Below are positions 1-12,423 of a DNA stretch of 35,637 nucleotides, in pieces. This DNA is from Pantoea sp. Brub. GTDB taxonomy: Bacteria > Pseudomonadota > Gammaproteobacteria > Enterobacterales > Enterobacteriaceae. How positions within the stretch are numbered: the first letter of the stretch is position 1; each line of letters starts with the position of its first letter. The stretch is from the NCBI GenBank assembly GCA_016642085.1, contig VOQV01000010.1:1-35637 (forward strand), read 5' to 3'. The translations under genes and the position numbers were made by a program. The notes under the pieces were generated by a model. It was given only the letters and a program-made list of their open reading frames with translations, was not told the origin of the DNA and ran no database searches.

Positions 1-83
1 TACCGACGCTTTACGCAGATTAGCACGTCCTTCATCGCCTCTGACTGCCAAGGCATCCACCATATACGCTTAATTACTTAATC
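1..83 (-). rRNA. rrl: 23S rRNA, 5' end only (partial)
   Basis: Read on the minus strand, this is the first roughly 83 nt of 23S rRNA. It matches the E. coli 5' end almost base for base, including the GGTGGATGCC and CAGTCAGAGGCGATGAAGGA blocks, and runs off the left edge. The 5' boundary is placed by analogy with the E. coli GGTTAAGCG start (here GATTAAGTA). The differences seen are mostly C-to-T or G-to-A changes as expected in an AT-biased genome; none hits the conserved blocks. This contrasts with the strongly decayed 16S gene of the same operon. Whether the rest of the 23S is intact cannot be judged from here. Confidence 0.95.
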
Positions 84-198
84 TTACAACCTACAGGTAT
101 CTCTCATTTTTTATAATAGATAAAAAATCTTCATTAAAAAATGCATATTTCATATTTTAATCAACATACATTATTAAATTTATTAATCTTAGTTCAAA

Positions 199-212
199 TT
201 TTTAAAGAACAA
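199..212 (-). promoter_or_regulatory. boxA-like antitermination element in the 16S-23S spacer
   Basis: On the minus strand the spacer between tRNA-Ala and 23S carries TTGTTCTTTAAAAATTTG. This resembles the boxA (TGYTCTTTAANA) that in enterobacteria recruits NusB/S10 for rRNA antitermination just before 23S. It lies about 115 nt upstream of the 23S 5' end. Its survival suggests transcription into 23S was selected until recently. The call rests on motif and position only. Confidence 0.5.
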
Positions 213-256
213 AAAAATATTAATATTTTTTATATTAATATAATAATTATTATTTG

Positions 257-329
257 TGGAGCTAAGCGGGATTGAACCGCTGACCTCCTGCGTGCAAAGC
301 AGGCGCTCTCCCATCTGAGCTATAGCCCC
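257..329 (-). tRNA. tRNA-Ala(UGC)
   Basis: The minus strand gives a full 73-nt cloverleaf. The acceptor GGGGCTA pairs with TAGCTCC, the D-stem is GCTC/GAGC, the anticodon stem is CCTGC/GCAGG with anticodon TGC, and the T-stem is AGCGG/CCGCT. The first T-stem pair is A-T where E. coli has T-A, a compensated change that points to selection on a working molecule. The 3' CCA is not encoded: after discriminator A the DNA reads CAA, so a CCA-adding enzyme is needed. It sits 6 nt after tRNA-Ile in the 16S-Ile-Ala-23S order typical of E. coli rrnH, rrnA and rrnD. Confidence 0.95.
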
Positions 330-335
330 TTAGTT

Positions 336-411
336 TAGGCTTAAGTGGACTTGAACAACACCGACCTCACCCTTATCAGTGGTGTGCTCTAACCAACTGA
401 ACTAAAAGCCT
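336..411 (-). tRNA. tRNA-Ile(GAU), structurally abnormal and possibly decaying
   Basis: The minus strand matches E. coli tRNA-Ile(GAU) along its length, with anticodon GAT in the loop CTGATAA, D-stem GTTC/GAGC and variable loop AGGTC. Three faults stand out. The T-arm has two extra bases (GGTGTTG before TTCAAGT, where E. coli has GGTGG), which bulges the T-stem. The last acceptor pair is T-T. The pair closing the anticodon loop is A-G. The length is 76 nt without CCA, against 74 in E. coli, and CCA is not encoded (AAC follows). It could be a weakened working tRNA or a pseudogene covered by a second copy elsewhere. Confidence 0.8.
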
Positions 412-477
412 ATTAATTATTATAATAATCTATAATGCAATATGTGTGAGTACTATATAGAAAATATATTTAAATAA

Positions 478-1620
<1,143 letters not shown>

Positions 1621-1765
1621 GAAATAAATATGATTAAAATTTTATTTAGTTTTCAAAAAAATACTTTAATCAAGTAATGATTAATATCAAAATTTAAAAT
1701 TAGATTGATATTATTCTTACTAGTACTTACACATATAACTGTATAATTTTTAAAAAAAACCATTT

Positions 1766-1796
1766 ATTATAATTTGATAACAAGAATAACATTCAA
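1766..1796 (-). promoter_or_regulatory. Candidate sigma-70 promoter for the rrn operon
   Basis: The minus strand has TTGAAT (1791-1796) and a perfect TATAAT (1766-1771), separated by 19 bp, which is longer than the usual 17. The site lies about 146 nt upstream of the 16S 5' end, comparable to an rrn P2 position. In such AT-rich DNA a TATAAT by chance is common, so this is tentative. Confidence 0.3.
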
Positions 1797-1821
1797 AATG
1801 TATACTACTCTTTAATGTCTT

Positions 1822-1865
1822 TAATAATCAAATTATTTATTTGAAAACAAATAATTTGATTATTA
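1822..1865. repeat. 17-bp perfect inverted repeat upstream of 16S
   Basis: Positions 1822-1838 and 1849-1865 form a perfect 17-bp stem (arm TAATAATCAAATTATTT) around a 10-nt loop. It is the longest perfect hairpin I noticed in the gene-free DNA. It sits between the candidate rrn promoter and proS, so it may be the end of an old transcript, a regulatory hairpin or chance in AT-rich DNA. There is no GC-rich base or U-tract to mark it as a rho-independent terminator. Confidence 0.55.
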
Positions 1866-2248
1866 TATTTATTAAAATAAAATTATACATTTTATTAAAA
1901 ATTTTATAAATAATTAGTATTTATATATATTGTATATTATTATATATAATATAGCTAATTCTATTATTATAGAATTATTTATAAATTAATATTTCGAAAT
2001 ATATTTAAAGACTATGCGTATAGGTATGTATTTGATATTATGTATCTAATGTATAAAGTATAGATTACATGGTACATGATTGCAGCTATAAATTTAAAAT
2101 ATTTAATATCCGTTCATGTTACACATTTTTATCTTTAAAATAAATATTTTTATTTAAGCTATTTAATAATATTTACCAAATATTAATTCTAATATTTCAA
2201 ATTCAAATTAGTGGTAATTTTTACATTAAATTATTAATTGGATTATTG

Positions 2249-3970
2249 ATGCGCACTACTAAATATTCATTATTTACTAAACGAATAAATACATTAGATA
2301 TTGAAGAAACTATTAGTTATAAGTTAATGTTAAGTTCAGGTATGATTCGTAGAGTTGCTTCTGGTATATATACATGGTTGCCTACAGGTATACGTGTATT
2401 AAAAAAAATAGAACACATCGTTCGTAATGAAATGAATAGAATAAATGCATTAGAAATATTAATGCCAATTGTACAACCAGCTCATTTATGGCAAGAAAGT
2501 AATCGTTTAGAACAATATGGTCCAGAATTACTCAGGTTAAAAGATCGCAATAAACGATTGTTTGTATTAGGACCTACACATGAAGAAATAGTTACTGAAT
2601 TAATCAAAAATGAATTATCTTCTTATAAAGAATTACCATTAATATTATATCAAATTCAAACTAAATTTCGCGATGAAATTCGTCCTCGTTGTGGAGTTGT
2701 CAGAGCACGTGAATTTATTATGAAAGATGCTTATTCTTTTCATTGGTCTAAACAATCTTTACAAGAAACATATGATAATATGTATGACGCATATAGTAGA
2801 ATATTTAACTATATTGGTCTTAATTTCCGAGTAGTACAAGCAGATAGTGGTTCCATAGGTGGAAGTATATCACATGAATTTCACGTATTATCAAATAGTG
2901 GTGAAGATAATATTATTTTTTCATCTAAATCTAATTATGCAGCAAATTTAGAATTAGCAAAAGCTATTACACCGATAATAGAAAATGTTGAACCAATACA
3001 AACATTATATCAAATTGAAACTCCTAATGTTAAAAATATATTACATATCACAGAACAATTTAATTTGTCTATAAAAAAAACAATTAAAACTTTAATAGTT
3101 AAAGGTAAAAATAATAATACTAAATTAGTTGCTTTATTAATCAGAGGAGATCATGAACTAAACACAAGAAAAGCAGAGAAGATAGATATTATTGCTTCAC
3201 CATTAATTTTTGCAACTGAAGAAGAAATACGTTTAGAAATTGGTGCTGGACCAGGTTCAATAGGTCCAATAGGTTTAAATATACCAATTATTGCTGACCT
3301 AACTGTAGCAAAAATGAAAAATTTTATAGCTGGTGCTAATATTGATGGTAAACATTATATTGGTATTAATTGGGAAAGAGATTTACCGTTAACTAAAATA
3401 GCAGATATTCGTAATGTAGTTGAAGGTGATTTAAGTCCAGATGGTAAAGGTATAATAAATATTCAACGAAGTATTGAAGTAGGACATATTTTTCAATTAG
3501 GAACTAAATACTCAAAATTAATTAAAGCATATATTCAAGATAAACATAATTATAATAAACCTATAATAATGGGTTGTTATGGTATAGGGATTACTCGTAT
3601 ATTAGCATCAATAATTGAACAAAATTATGATAAAAATGGTATTATTTGGCCTCAAGTATTAGCTCCTTTTGAGATAGCAATTATACCAATAAATATGCAT
3701 AAATCTTGTTTAGTAAAAGATTTTACTGAAATGCTATATAATGAATTATCTAGCAAAGGTGTTGATGTTATTATTGATGATCGTATAGAAAGTCCAGGAG
3801 TTATGTTCTCAGATATAGAATTAATTGGTATTCCAAATATTGTAATTGTTAGTGAACACAATCTTAATAAAGAAATTATAGAATATAAATCACGTATTAC
3901 CGGTAAAAAACAAATCATTCCAAAAAATCATATTATTAATTTTGTATTAAAAGAACTAATTAAAAAATAA
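2249..3970 (+). CDS. proS: Prolyl-tRNA synthetase
   Basis: This cytoplasmic class II synthetase (573 aa; E. coli 572) charges tRNA-Pro. The N-terminus [12 protein letters not shown] matches the E. coli start MRTSQYLLS, which selects ATG 2249 over the TTG one codon upstream. Visible class II motifs include GPTHEE (motif 2 region), [13 protein letters not shown] and [14 protein letters not shown]. The mid-protein YbaK-like editing insertion (about residues 220-400) is kept, with GDHELN and [17 protein letters not shown]. Motif 3 is in [11 protein letters not shown], and the anticodon-binding domain follows with [13 protein letters not shown]. It converges on tilS and the two 3' ends overlap by 15 bp. 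No strong ribosome site precedes it; only GGA is seen about 8 nt upstream. No defect is visible. Confidence 0.98.
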   Translation: MRTTKYSLFTKRINTLDIEETISYKLMLSSGMIRRVASGIYTWLPTGIRVLKKIEHIVRNEMNRINALEILMPIVQPAHLWQESNRLEQYGPELLRLKDRNKRLFVLGPTHEEIVTELIKNELSSYKELPLILYQIQTKFRDEIRPRCGVVRAREFIMKDAYSFHWSKQSLQETYDNMYDAYSRIFNYIGLNFRVVQADSGSIGGSISHEFHVLSNSGEDNIIFSSKSNYAANLELAKAITPIIENVEPIQTLYQIETPNVKNILHITEQFNLSIKKTIKTLIVKGKNNNTKLVALLIRGDHELNTRKAEKIDIIASPLIFATEEEIRLEIGAGPGSIGPIGLNIPIIADLTVAKMKNFIAGANIDGKHYIGINWERDLPLTKIADIRNVVEGDLSPDGKGIINIQRSIEVGHIFQLGTKYSKLIKAYIQDKHNYNKPIIMGCYGIGITRILASIIEQNYDKNGIIWPQVLAPFEIAIIPINMHKSCLVKDFTEMLYNELSSKGVDVIIDDRIESPGVMFSDIELIGIPNIVIVSEHNLNKEIIEYKSRITGKKQIIPKNHIINFVLKELIKK

Positions 3971-5299
3971 TTTATTATTGTTAAAAGTATAATTATCTTT
4001 ATGCCAAATTATTTGACAACCTTCGTTGTTAGAAGAGGTTCCTTCGTCTGTAATAAATAAACCTAAGGCACATATAAAGATATTATTGTAAAAAATTAAT
4101 GGTATTTTATGACGTTCCCAAGATGGAACAAAATATTCTTTCCATATTTTTGTTATTTTGCACAGTTTAGTTCTTCCTGCTATTTTAAAATAGCCGTTAA
4201 TAGAAAATTGTATATTAACAATTTCATTTAATTTTGGTTTTCGTAATATATTTTTATTTTGATTAAATTGCAACATGCCTAAATTACAAGGAAGAGTTAA
4301 TTTTTTATTTAGGTCATGCCATGTTATTTTTATATTCTTGAATGTAGGAGTTACCATCATAGGTAACCAATAAATATATTTCTTAAATCTACGTATTTCA
4401 AAATTACTAATTTTAATGCATGGTTTAGCATCTATTTTACTCATTATTACTTCATCATAAATATGTTTTATCATATCAAACGATGGCATAATTCCTCCTA
4501 GATAAGCAATCCAACGACGTAATATTGCATAAACCTTTATTTTACTCATTTGTAATAAAGGAATAAAATATAAACTACCGTTTGACTGTATTAAATAATT
4601 TAATTGATGTATTAAGAATTCATCAATTAATGCTTCTTGTTCAGCACATAGCATAGCACTTCTTGAAGAAGTTTGTGTGAAACTTGGCCAACGATGAATT
4701 AATTTGGGTATAATACAATGACGTAAAAAATTGCGATCATAATTTATATTTAAATTACTATTATCTTCTATCCAAGTTAAATTATTTAATCTTGCATATT
4801 CTTCTATTGTTTTTCTTGAACATTTCAAAAGAGGACGTAATAATTTATTATTTCCAATATGATTGATCATTTGCATAGCACTTAAACCTTTTGGTCCACT
4901 GCCTCTTTTCAGTGCTAACAATAAACTTTCACATTGATCATCAAGATGATGTGCAGTTATTAAATATTCTTTACAGTTTAATGCAGAAATTAAAGCGTTA
5001 TATCTACCTTGACGAGCAGATGCTTCTATTCCTTGTCCTTTGTTATTTTTGACATTAATGCATACTATGTTATATTCGATATGCAATTGCATACATATAT
5101 TTTTACAATGCATGGCCCATTTATTAGATTGAGAATTTAAATTATGATTTATGTGTATTGCACGCATTTTAGATACAGGGTTTTTTTTATGCCACATGTT
5201 TAAATAATGAAGCAGAACTGTTGAATCTAATCCACCGCTAAATGCTACTGCGATTTTCGAGTTATATGTTAAAAATAAATCAGTTGAAAATAATAACAT
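3956..5299 (-). CDS. tilS: tRNA(Ile)-lysidine synthase
   Basis: TilS uses ATP and lysine to convert C34 of the minor tRNA-Ile(CAU) to lysidine, which lets it read AUA. That is an essential task in an AT-rich genome full of AUA codons. The ATP-binding P-loop SGGLDST is at residues 21-27, followed by the conserved [15 protein letters not shown] and [11 protein letters not shown] blocks. The C-terminal substrate-binding domains are divergent but present. The length of 447 aa is slightly above the E. coli 432. It starts at ATG 5299. Its 3' end overlaps convergent proS by 15 bp. In E. coli tilS also follows accA in the same direction, with ldcC and yaeR between; here those are gone and a 92-nt gap remains. 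Confidence 0.97.
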   Translation of the reverse strand: MLLFSTDLFLTYNSKIAVAFSGGLDSTVLLHYLNMWHKKNPVSKMRAIHINHNLNSQSNKWAMHCKNICMQLHIEYNIVCINVKNNKGQGIEASARQGRYNALISALNCKEYLITAHHLDDQCESLLLALKRGSGPKGLSAMQMINHIGNNKLLRPLLKCSRKTIEEYARLNNLTWIEDNSNLNINYDRNFLRHCIIPKLIHRWPSFTQTSSRSAMLCAEQEALIDEFLIHQLNYLIQSNGSLYFIPLLQMSKIKVYAILRRWIAYLGGIMPSFDMIKHIYDEVIMSKIDAKPCIKISNFEIRRFKKYIYWLPMMVTPTFKNIKITWHDLNKKLTLPCNLGMLQFNQNKNILRKPKLNEIVNIQFSINGYFKIAGRTKLCKITKIWKEYFVPSWERHKIPLIFYNNIFICALGLFITDEGTSSNNEGCQIIWHKDNYTFNNNKLFFN

Positions 5300-5391
5300 T
5301 TAGATAAAACCCATTATCAATTGCATAATATATATATAATTATATGTCATATATTATTAAATCATTTAGTTATTTTTTAAAAAATGAATAG

Positions 5392-6348
5392 CTAAACATA
5401 TCCATAATTCATTAGACGTTTATAACGACGATTTAATAACATTTCAGTAGTTAATATACTTAAGTCATTTAAATCTATTAAAACTTGATCTTTTATTAAT
5501 TTTGCTGCTTCAATAATATTTCTATGTGCACCACCTAATGGTTCTGAAATAATTGAATCTATTAAATTTAAATTTTTTAAACGACTAGAAGTAATACCCA
5601 TAGCATTTGCAGCTAATGGGGCTTTATTAGAATTTTTCCATAAAATAGACGCACAGCCTTCTGGAGAAATTACTGAATATATGCTATATTGTAGCATATT
5701 AATTTTATCACCTATTCCTATTGCTAATGCACCTCCAGAACCACCTTCTCCAATAATGGTACATATTACAGGTACTTTTAAAATAGACATCTCACGTAAA
5801 TTACGAGCTATAGCTTCAGATTGACCACGTTCTTCGGCACCAATACCCGGATAAGCACCTGGCGTATCAATAAAAGTAATAATTGGCATTTTAAAACGTT
5901 CTGCCATTTTCATTAATCTTAATGCTTTACGATAACCTTCAGGTGCTGGCATGCCAAAATTGCGACGAATTTTTTCTTTAGTTTCCCGTCCTTTTTGATG
6001 ACCTATAACCATAACAGGACGATTTTCTAAACGAGATATACCCCCAACAATTGCTTTGTCATCTGCATATAAACGATCACCTGACAGTTCATCAAAATCA
6101 TCAAATATATTATATATATAATCTAATGTATAAGGACGTAAAGGATGACGAGCTACTTGAGTAATTTGCCAAGGATTTAAATTGCTAAAAATTTTGTGAA
6201 TTATATCAATGCGTTTCTTGTGTAATTTTTTAATTTTTTCATTTAGATTAATAGATTGATTATTTTGAGAACCCTGTAAATTACAATAATTAATTTTTTC
6301 ATCTAAATCTATAATAGGTTGTTCGAAATCTAGGTATTTTGAATTCAT
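5392..6348 (-). CDS. accA: Acetyl-CoA carboxylase carboxyltransferase subunit alpha
   Basis: AccA (318 aa; E. coli 319) pairs with AccD to move the carboxyl group from biotin on AccB to acetyl-CoA, the first committed step of fatty acid synthesis. Strong family blocks are [63 protein letters not shown] and [12 protein letters not shown]. The ATG lies 6 nt after the dnaE stop, and no clear ribosome site precedes it, so translation is probably coupled to dnaE. The other ACC subunits are not in this window. The protein looks intact. Confidence 0.98.
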   Translation of the reverse strand: MNSKYLDFEQPIIDLDEKINYCNLQGSQNNQSINLNEKIKKLHKKRIDIIHKIFSNLNPWQITQVARHPLRPYTLDYIYNIFDDFDELSGDRLYADDKAIVGGISRLENRPVMVIGHQKGRETKEKIRRNFGMPAPEGYRKALRLMKMAERFKMPIITFIDTPGAYPGIGAEERGQSEAIARNLREMSILKVPVICTIIGEGGSGGALAIGIGDKINMLQYSIYSVISPEGCASILWKNSNKAPLAANAMGITSSRLKNLNLIDSIISEPLGGAHRNIIEAAKLIKDQVLIDLNDLSILTTEMLLNRRYKRLMNYGYV

Positions 6349-6354
6349 AATATT

Positions 6355-9300
6355 TTATTTTAATTCAAGTTTAATTTGTTTATTACCAACAAATGATCTT
6401 AACTTATCAAGTAAAGTATCGTTAATAGATATCAACCATTTTTTTTTAAATAATAGTTTATTTTCTGTATTTTCTAATTTATGATAAATATTTACTGGGA
6501 TAATTCCTGAACGATATGGCTTAATAAATGCATATATTTTATCTAAAAAAACATTATTAATTTGTTTATCGATAAGTAAAATGGAAAGTCCACATACGTG
6601 TTTTTCTCTTGCTTGTTGTAAACTCATAACCTGATAAGCTATTATTTTAAAATTACCTCTAAAATGATTAAATTTAATTTGTCCTTTGATAATCAATATA
6701 TTATCTTTTTTTAATAATTCTTGATAAAGATTTAAAATTTCAGTATATAATACTATTTCAATACGATTAAATTTGTCATCTATAGTACAAATTCCTATTT
6801 TATTACCATTTTTAGTCATCATTAATTTAAAAGAAATTAATATACCAGCTATAAATATTTTTTGTTTATATTTAGATAAATTTATATCTTTTAATTTAAT
6901 TCCATTAGTATAAAAATTAATTTCTTTTAAATAAGGATCTATGGGATGGCCTGTAATATATAAACCAAGAGTTTTTCGTTCAAAATCTAATTTTATTAAC
7001 TCTGACCAAGGTTTAATTTGTTTATGTTTTTTGTATATATTTTTAGAATTTATATTGGTAATCCCAAAAATATCAGATTGCTTAGTTTCTTGTTCTTTTT
7101 TATATTGATTAGCTATTTTTAAACAATCATTTAATATATGCATCATTTCAGCTCTATGAGAGCCTAAATTATCAAATGCACCAGACATTATTAATTTTTC
7201 TATTAATTTACGACTGATTTTTTTATTAATCATACGAATACAAAAATCAAATAAATCGATAAATTTACCACCTTTAAGACGTTCATTAAGAATAGCTTGA
7301 ATAGAAATTTCACCAATACCTTTAATAGCACCTAATCCATATAGAATTTCACCATTATCATTAACATGAAATTGATATAATCCAAAATTTATATTTGGAG
7401 GGATTATTGTAATATTTAAACGAAAACATTCATTTACTAGTATAATGATTTTATCGGTATTATCCATATCTGAACTCATAACTGCAGCTATAAATTCAGA
7501 TGGGTAATGGGCTTTTAACCATAATGTTTGATAAGATATTAAAGCGTATGCTGTTGAGTGAGATTTATTAAATCCGTATCCAGCAAATTTTTCAAGTAAA
7601 TCAAAAATCTTAGCAGATAATATAGCATCAACTCCCATATTTTTTGCGCCTATTTGAAATATGGATCTTTGTTTAGCCATTTCTTCTGGTTTTTTTTTAC
7701 CAATTGCTCTTCTTAATACATCTGCTGCACTAAGAGTATATCCAGATAGTACTTGCGCAATCTGCATTACTTGTTCCTGATATAGAATAATTCCATAAGT
7801 AGATTCTAATACTGATTTTAATTTTTCATGTTGCCATTGAATGTCAGGATATGAAATTTCTTCCAAACCATGTTTTCTATTAATAAAATTCTCTACCATT
7901 CCAGATTGTAATGGTCCTGGACGGAATAATGCAACCAGTGCAATTATATCTTCAAAACGATCAGGTTTTAAACGTTTAATTAAATCTCTCATACCAAGTG
8001 ATTCTAACTGGAATACTGCTGTTGTTTCTGCACTTTGTAGTATATCAAAAGATATTGGATCATTAAGAGGAATTTCTGTAATCTTTACTGTTTGATTACC
8101 TTGTTTTTTATTGCGATTATTAATCATTTTTTCTGCTAAACTAATAATTGTAAGTGTTCTTAAACCAAGAAAATCAAATTTAACTAAACCTACTCGTTCT
8201 ACATCATCTTTATCAAATTGTGTGACAGGATAATCTCCATTTCCATCACAATAAATAGGTACGAAATCAGTAATTTTAGTTGGTGAAATAACTATTCCTC
8301 CTGCATGTTTGCCAATATTACGTATAATTCCTTCTAATTGATGAGCCATATTAATTAATAATTTTATTTCTTTATCTGTTTGATATAGTTGTAATAGCTG
8401 TGGTTCTACTAACATTGCTTTCTTTAAAGTTATACCTAAATCAGGTGGAATTAATTTAGCAATACGATCTACAAAACCATAAGGATAACCTAATACACGA
8501 CCAACATCTCTAATTACTACTTTTGCAGCCATAGTCCCAAAAGTAATAATTTGAGAAACTGATTCCCGACCATATATATTAGATACATGTTCAATAACTT
8601 TATCTCTTTGTTCCATGCAAAAATCAATATCAAAATCTGGTAAAGATATGCGTTCTGGATTTAAAAAACGTTCAAATATAAGATTGAATTTTAATGGATC
8701 AATTTCAGTGATATTTAAAGCATAAGCTACTAATGAACCTGCTCCTGAACCTCGTCCAGGACCAACTGGTATACAGTTATCTTTTGCCCATTGAACAAAT
8801 TCCATAACTATTAAAAAATAACTAGGAAAGCCCATTTTATTAATGATTTTTAATTCAATTTCAAGACGTTGATCATATTTAAAACGATTTTTATTAAGAT
8901 CAATTTCATTTTTATAAATTAATTGAAGACGTTTTTCTAATCCTAATTTAGATTTTTGTATTAAATAATTAGTGTCACTTGTATTATTTTTATAAAATTT
9001 TGGTAAAAAATATTTACCTAATTGTAAAAATACATTACAACGCTTAGCAACTTCAATAGTATTTTCTAATGCTTCAGGAATATCTGAAAATAATTCACAC
9101 ATTTCATTTTCACTGCGCATATATTGTTGAGGGCTATAATGGGATATACGTTTAGGATCATTTAAAGTGGCATTGTTATGAATACATACTCTAATTTCAT
9201 GTGCATCAAAATCACTTGAATTAATAAAACATACTTCATTTGTAGCTAATACAGGTATACTTTCTTTACTAGCTAAATCTATAGCTAATTGTATATAGGT

Positions 9301-9840
9301 TTCTTCATTTTTCCGACCAGTTCTTATTAATTCTAAATAGAAACGATTATGAAAATATTTTTTATAAAACATTAAACTATTTAATGTTAATACTTTATTA
9401 TCTCTTAATAAACTATAACCAATATCGCCGTTTCGTCCTCCGGAAAGAATAATTAATCCTTCATTAAATTCTATTAACCATTCCTTATTTATAACTGGAC
9501 CGTTAATATTATAACCATTTTGATAAGCTCGTGAAATAAGTAAAATAAGATTTCGATAACCAACATTATTAGATGCTAAAATAGTTAATTGAGTATACTT
9601 ACCAAGAGTTAATAAATTATTTATTTTAAAATCTGCTCCTATAATAGGTTTTATACCCATATCATGTGCATTGCAATTAAATTGTATTAATCCATATAAA
9701 TTAGTAAAATCAGTGATAGCAATAGCGGGCATACCCAATTCATATGTTTTTTTTACTAAATATTTAATTTTTGCTAATCCATCAATTATAGAATAATCAC
9801 TGTGTACATGAAGATGTATAAAACGGGGATTAATATACAA
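6355..9840 (-). CDS. dnaE: DNA polymerase III alpha subunit
   Basis: This is the replicative polymerase (1161 aa; E. coli 1160). The N-terminal PHP domain starts [12 protein letters not shown]. The catalytic aspartates are in [13 protein letters not shown] and [10 protein letters not shown]. The fingers, the helix-hairpin-helix region ([10 protein letters not shown]) and the OB-fold follow to the C-terminus. The start is TTG at 9840, chosen because YINPRFIHL aligns with the E. coli SEPRFVHL and because TAGGA lies about 9 nt upstream; no ATG fits. It follows rnhB after a 58-nt gap and precedes accA by 6 nt, the same order as E. coli rnhB-dnaE-accA. No internal damage is seen over 3.5 kb. Confidence 0.98.
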   Translation of the reverse strand: MYINPRFIHLHVHSDYSIIDGLAKIKYLVKKTYELGMPAIAITDFTNLYGLIQFNCNAHDMGIKPIIGADFKINNLLTLGKYTQLTILASNNVGYRNLILLISRAYQNGYNINGPVINKEWLIEFNEGLIILSGGRNGDIGYSLLRDNKVLTLNSLMFYKKYFHNRFYLELIRTGRKNEETYIQLAIDLASKESIPVLATNEVCFINSSDFDAHEIRVCIHNNATLNDPKRISHYSPQQYMRSENEMCELFSDIPEALENTIEVAKRCNVFLQLGKYFLPKFYKNNTSDTNYLIQKSKLGLEKRLQLIYKNEIDLNKNRFKYDQRLEIELKIINKMGFPSYFLIVMEFVQWAKDNCIPVGPGRGSGAGSLVAYALNITEIDPLKFNLIFERFLNPERISLPDFDIDFCMEQRDKVIEHVSNIYGRESVSQIITFGTMAAKVVIRDVGRVLGYPYGFVDRIAKLIPPDLGITLKKAMLVEPQLLQLYQTDKEIKLLINMAHQLEGIIRNIGKHAGGIVISPTKITDFVPIYCDGNGDYPVTQFDKDDVERVGLVKFDFLGLRTLTIISLAEKMINNRNKKQGNQTVKITEIPLNDPISFDILQSAETTAVFQLESLGMRDLIKRLKPDRFEDIIALVALFRPGPLQSGMVENFINRKHGLEEISYPDIQWQHEKLKSVLESTYGIILYQEQVMQIAQVLSGYTLSAADVLRRAIGKKKPEEMAKQRSIFQIGAKNMGVDAILSAKIFDLLEKFAGYGFNKSHSTAYALISYQTLWLKAHYPSEFIAAVMSSDMDNTDKIIILVNECFRLNITIIPPNINFGLYQFHVNDNGEILYGLGAIKGIGEISIQAILNERLKGGKFIDLFDFCIRMINKKISRKLIEKLIMSGAFDNLGSHRAEMMHILNDCLKIANQYKKEQETKQSDIFGITNINSKNIYKKHKQIKPWSELIKLDFERKTLGLYITGHPIDPYLKEINFYTNGIKLKDINLSKYKQKIFIAGILISFKLMMTKNGNKIGICTIDDKFNRIEIVLYTEILNLYQELLKKDNILIIKGQIKFNHFRGNFKIIAYQVMSLQQAREKHVCGLSILLIDKQINNVFLDKIYAFIKPYRSGIIPVNIYHKLENTENKLLFKKKWLISINDTLLDKLRSFVGNKQIKLELK

Positions 9841-9898
9841 TGTGATATTCCTATGTAAAATAAATATAAAATATTAATAATATTTATAATAAATATTA

Positions 9899-10489
9899 TT
9901 AATATGTTCTTTTATTAAGCATTTTTTTTACTGGATTAAAACTATTTCTATAATATGGTATTATACCATATTTATGTAAATTTTTAATATGGTATACAGT
10001 TGGATAACCTTTATGTTGTGCAAATCCATACATTGGATATATTGAATCTAATTCTAACATTTGTCTATCTCTAATTACTTTAGCAATAATAGATGCAGCA
10101 CTAATTTCATGGATAAAAGAATCACCTTTAACAATAGATTTAGAAGGAATTGGAATGTTAGGACATTTGTTTCCATCAATTAGAACATAATTTGGTACTA
10201 TAGATAAATTATTGATAGCTCGTGTCATAGCTAACATAGTTGCATTAAGAATATTTATTTCATCAATTTCTGTAGATTCAGCATAACCAATGCTCCATGA
10301 TTTAGCTTTTTTTAAAATATCATTGTATAACATTAGTCTTTTTTTCTCAGATATTTTTTTTGAATCTGATAATCCTAAAATTGGTTTACTATAATCTAAG
10401 ATTACTGCTGCTGCTACTACTCTGCCTATTAAAGATCCTCTGCCTACTTCATCTACACCAGCAATTAATTTTGCAGTATTATTGAACAT
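9899..10489 (-). CDS. rnhB: Ribonuclease HII
   Basis: RNase HII nicks at single ribonucleotides in DNA and degrades RNA of RNA-DNA hybrids. The signature [13 protein letters not shown], the LSDSKK block, VLIDGN and the [12 protein letters not shown] block are all present, giving the acidic catalytic set. Translation is taken from ATG 10489 (196 aa; E. coli 198). A strong GGAGGTC site sits just upstream inside lpxB, and [18 protein letters not shown] aligns with the E. coli N-terminus; an upstream in-frame start would add unrelated residues. The start overlaps the lpxB stop by 11 bp, so the two are probably coupled. Confidence 0.96.
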   Translation of the reverse strand: MFNNTAKLIAGVDEVGRGSLIGRVVAAAVILDYSKPILGLSDSKKISEKKRLMLYNDILKKAKSWSIGYAESTEIDEINILNATMLAMTRAINNLSIVPNYVLIDGNKCPNIPIPSKSIVKGDSFIHEISAASIIAKVIRDRQMLELDSIYPMYGFAQHKGYPTVYHIKNLHKYGIIPYYRNSFNPVKKMLNKRTY

Positions 10490-11630
10490 TGATGACCTCC
10501 AATATTGCATTTGCTGCTTGTTCATTAGCATTGCATTTTATCGTTTTATGCAATTCACAAAATTTTTTAATTAATTGTTTTTTTTTAGTCTTGGATTTTA
10601 AAAATTGTATTAACTGTTCTGATATTAATATAGGATTACACTTATCTTGAATTAATTCTTCTACTAACTTAGTATTTGCTAATAAATTAGGTAAAGATAT
10701 ATATGGAGTTTTAATTAATTTTCTTGCTAACAAATATGTTATATAATTCATTCTGTATCCAACTACCATTGGACATTTTGCTAACATACATTCTAATGTT
10801 GCTGTCCCTGATGTTAATAATGTTATATCACTAGCAATCATAGCTTCACGTCCTTTTCCATGTAATAAACGTATTGGAAGATCTGGTGCTATTTTATTTT
10901 TAATTTGTTTAAATTGTTGACTTAATTCACAATTAACCATTGGCACGATAATTTGTAACTCTGGATATATTTTTTTTAAAATTTTTCCTGTTTGTAAAAA
11001 AATACCACTTAACATATTTACTTCTATCAGTCTACTTCCTGGTAATATAGATAAACAAATAGATTCATTATTAATACCTAAATGTAATCTCATAGCTAAT
11101 TTATTAGGTTTTAATGGCATTAAATCACCTAAACTATGTCCAACAAAACGACAAGGTATATTAAATTGATCATATATTTTTTTTTCAAAAGGTAAAACTA
11201 CCAATATTAAATTAGTATTATTAGCAATTTTAAATATACGCTCATATCTCCATGCCCAAATAGACGGACTAACATAATGTATAGTGATAATGCCTTGATC
11301 TTTAAGTAAACCTTCTAATGTTAGATTAAATTCTGGATAATCAATTCCAATAAATACGTCAATGTTTAATTTAAGAAAGGCTTTCATTAAATTATAACGA
11401 ATGTTCACTAAGCGCCATAGATGTTTAATAACTTCAATAAACCCCATTACTCCTAAATCTTCCATTCTATATAATTCTTCACATCCTTCTTTTCTCATCA
11501 TTGGACCAGGAATACCTATAAAACGAATATTACTAGCACGTTGTTTAAGAGTTCTAATTAGCCCAGAACCAAGCATATCACCAGATAATTCTCCAGCTAC
11601 AATACCTATTGTTAAAGTATTTTTAAACAT
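10479..11630 (-). CDS. lpxB: Lipid-A-disaccharide synthase
   Basis: LpxB (383 aa; E. coli 382) joins UDP-2,3-diacylglucosamine and lipid X to form the lipid A disaccharide at the inner membrane. Recognised blocks are [16 protein letters not shown] near the N-terminus, [65 protein letters not shown] and the terminal [13 protein letters not shown]. It starts at ATG 11630, 4 nt after the lpxA stop, with GAGGT unusually far upstream, so it is probably coupled to lpxA. The tail carries the rnhB ribosome site. Confidence 0.98.
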   Translation of the reverse strand: MFKNTLTIGIVAGELSGDMLGSGLIRTLKQRASNIRFIGIPGPMMRKEGCEELYRMEDLGVMGFIEVIKHLWRLVNIRYNLMKAFLKLNIDVFIGIDYPEFNLTLEGLLKDQGIITIHYVSPSIWAWRYERIFKIANNTNLILVVLPFEKKIYDQFNIPCRFVGHSLGDLMPLKPNKLAMRLHLGINNESICLSILPGSRLIEVNMLSGIFLQTGKILKKIYPELQIIVPMVNCELSQQFKQIKNKIAPDLPIRLLHGKGREAMIASDITLLTSGTATLECMLAKCPMVVGYRMNYITYLLARKLIKTPYISLPNLLANTKLVEELIQDKCNPILISEQLIQFLKSKTKKKQLIKKFCELHKTIKCNANEQAANAILEVINVQ

Positions 11631-11634
11631 TATT

Positions 11635-12423
11635 TTAACGAATTATACCTCTATTTGAACGAGCAAAAAAATCATAAAAAAGTTTTAATTCAATATGTTG
11701 TTTTGCTAATTTATGAATTGTGGGTTTGACTTCATCTAAAGTTTTACCACTACGATACAGCAAATTATAAGCATTACGAATAACATGTAATGATTCTTTA
11801 CTGAAACCTCTACGTTTTAATCCTTTTATATTTATACCAAAAGGTACCGCATGATTTCCTTGTACAATAACATATGGTGGAATATCTTTTGTGACACCAG
11901 AACAACCACCAATCATGACATGTGCTCCAATAGTACATTTTTGATGAATTGCAGTCAGTCCGCCAATGACTGTAAAATCGTCTACAATAACATGTCCACC
12001 TAAAGTTGTATTATTAGCAAAAATACAATGATTATTAATTATGCAATCATGAGCAATATGTGTATTCACCATTAATAAATTGTTAGAGCCAATTGTTGTT
12101 ACATTACCTCCCTGTATAGTACCGCGATGTATAGTAACACCTTCTCTAATACAATTATGATCGCCGATTTCAACACGCATGGGTTCGCCAGCATATTTTA
12201 AATCTTGATTGATTTCACCTATGGATGTAAATTGATATATTTGATTATATTTGCCAATGCGAGTATGACCATTAATAATTACATGTGATTTAATTACTGT
12301 TCCTGCACCAATCTCAACATTTGCACCAATAAAACAAAAAGGTCCTATGTAAACTTTTGGTCCGATTATAGCTCCTTGTTCAATAATAGAACTATTATGA
12401 ATAATTGTATTAGGATCAATCAC
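11635..12423 (-). CDS. lpxA: UDP-N-acetylglucosamine acyltransferase
   Basis: LpxA (262 aa, the same length as E. coli) puts the first hydroxyacyl chain on UDP-GlcNAc, the first step of lipid A synthesis. It is a left-handed beta-helix of hexapeptide repeats, visible as repeated [IV]G-x4 units from about residue 5 to 190. The catalytic histidine lies in NTHIAHDC. The start is GTG 12423, overlapping the fabZ stop as GTGA, with GAGGTC 8 nt upstream inside fabZ. The fabZ-lpxA-lpxB order is that of E. coli. Together with lpxD and lpxB this shows that lipid A is still made. Confidence 0.98.
   Translation of the reverse strand: MIDPNTIIHNSSIIEQGAIIGPKVYIGPFCFIGANVEIGAGTVIKSHVIINGHTRIGKYNQIYQFTSIGEINQDLKYAGEPMRVEIGDHNCIREGVTIHRGTIQGGNVTTIGSNNLLMVNTHIAHDCIINNHCIFANNTTLGGHVIVDDFTVIGGLTAIHQKCTIGAHVMIGGCSGVTKDIPPYVIVQGNHAVPFGINIKGLKRRGFSKESLHVIRNAYNLLYRSGKTLDEVKPTIHKLAKQHIELKLFYDFFARSNRGIIR

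Larger units (their letters stand above)
1621..2248. other. Gene-free AT-rich region between 16S and proS
   Basis: This stretch is very AT-rich and has no ORF worth calling and no tRNA that I can fold. It holds a candidate rrn promoter, one long hairpin (both listed separately) and smaller AT palindromes such as AATTCTAT-TATT-ATAGAATT near 1958-1977. In E. coli the matching interval carries rcsF, metQIN and gmhB; no remnant of these is visible. proS and 16S diverge from here, so both promoters should lie within it. Confidence 0.7.

Noticed and set aside
3652..3918. Antisense 88-codon ORF inside proS
   Set aside because: It mirrors the conserved proS reading frame, has no ribosome site and no recognisable domain; it is a shadow of the gene.
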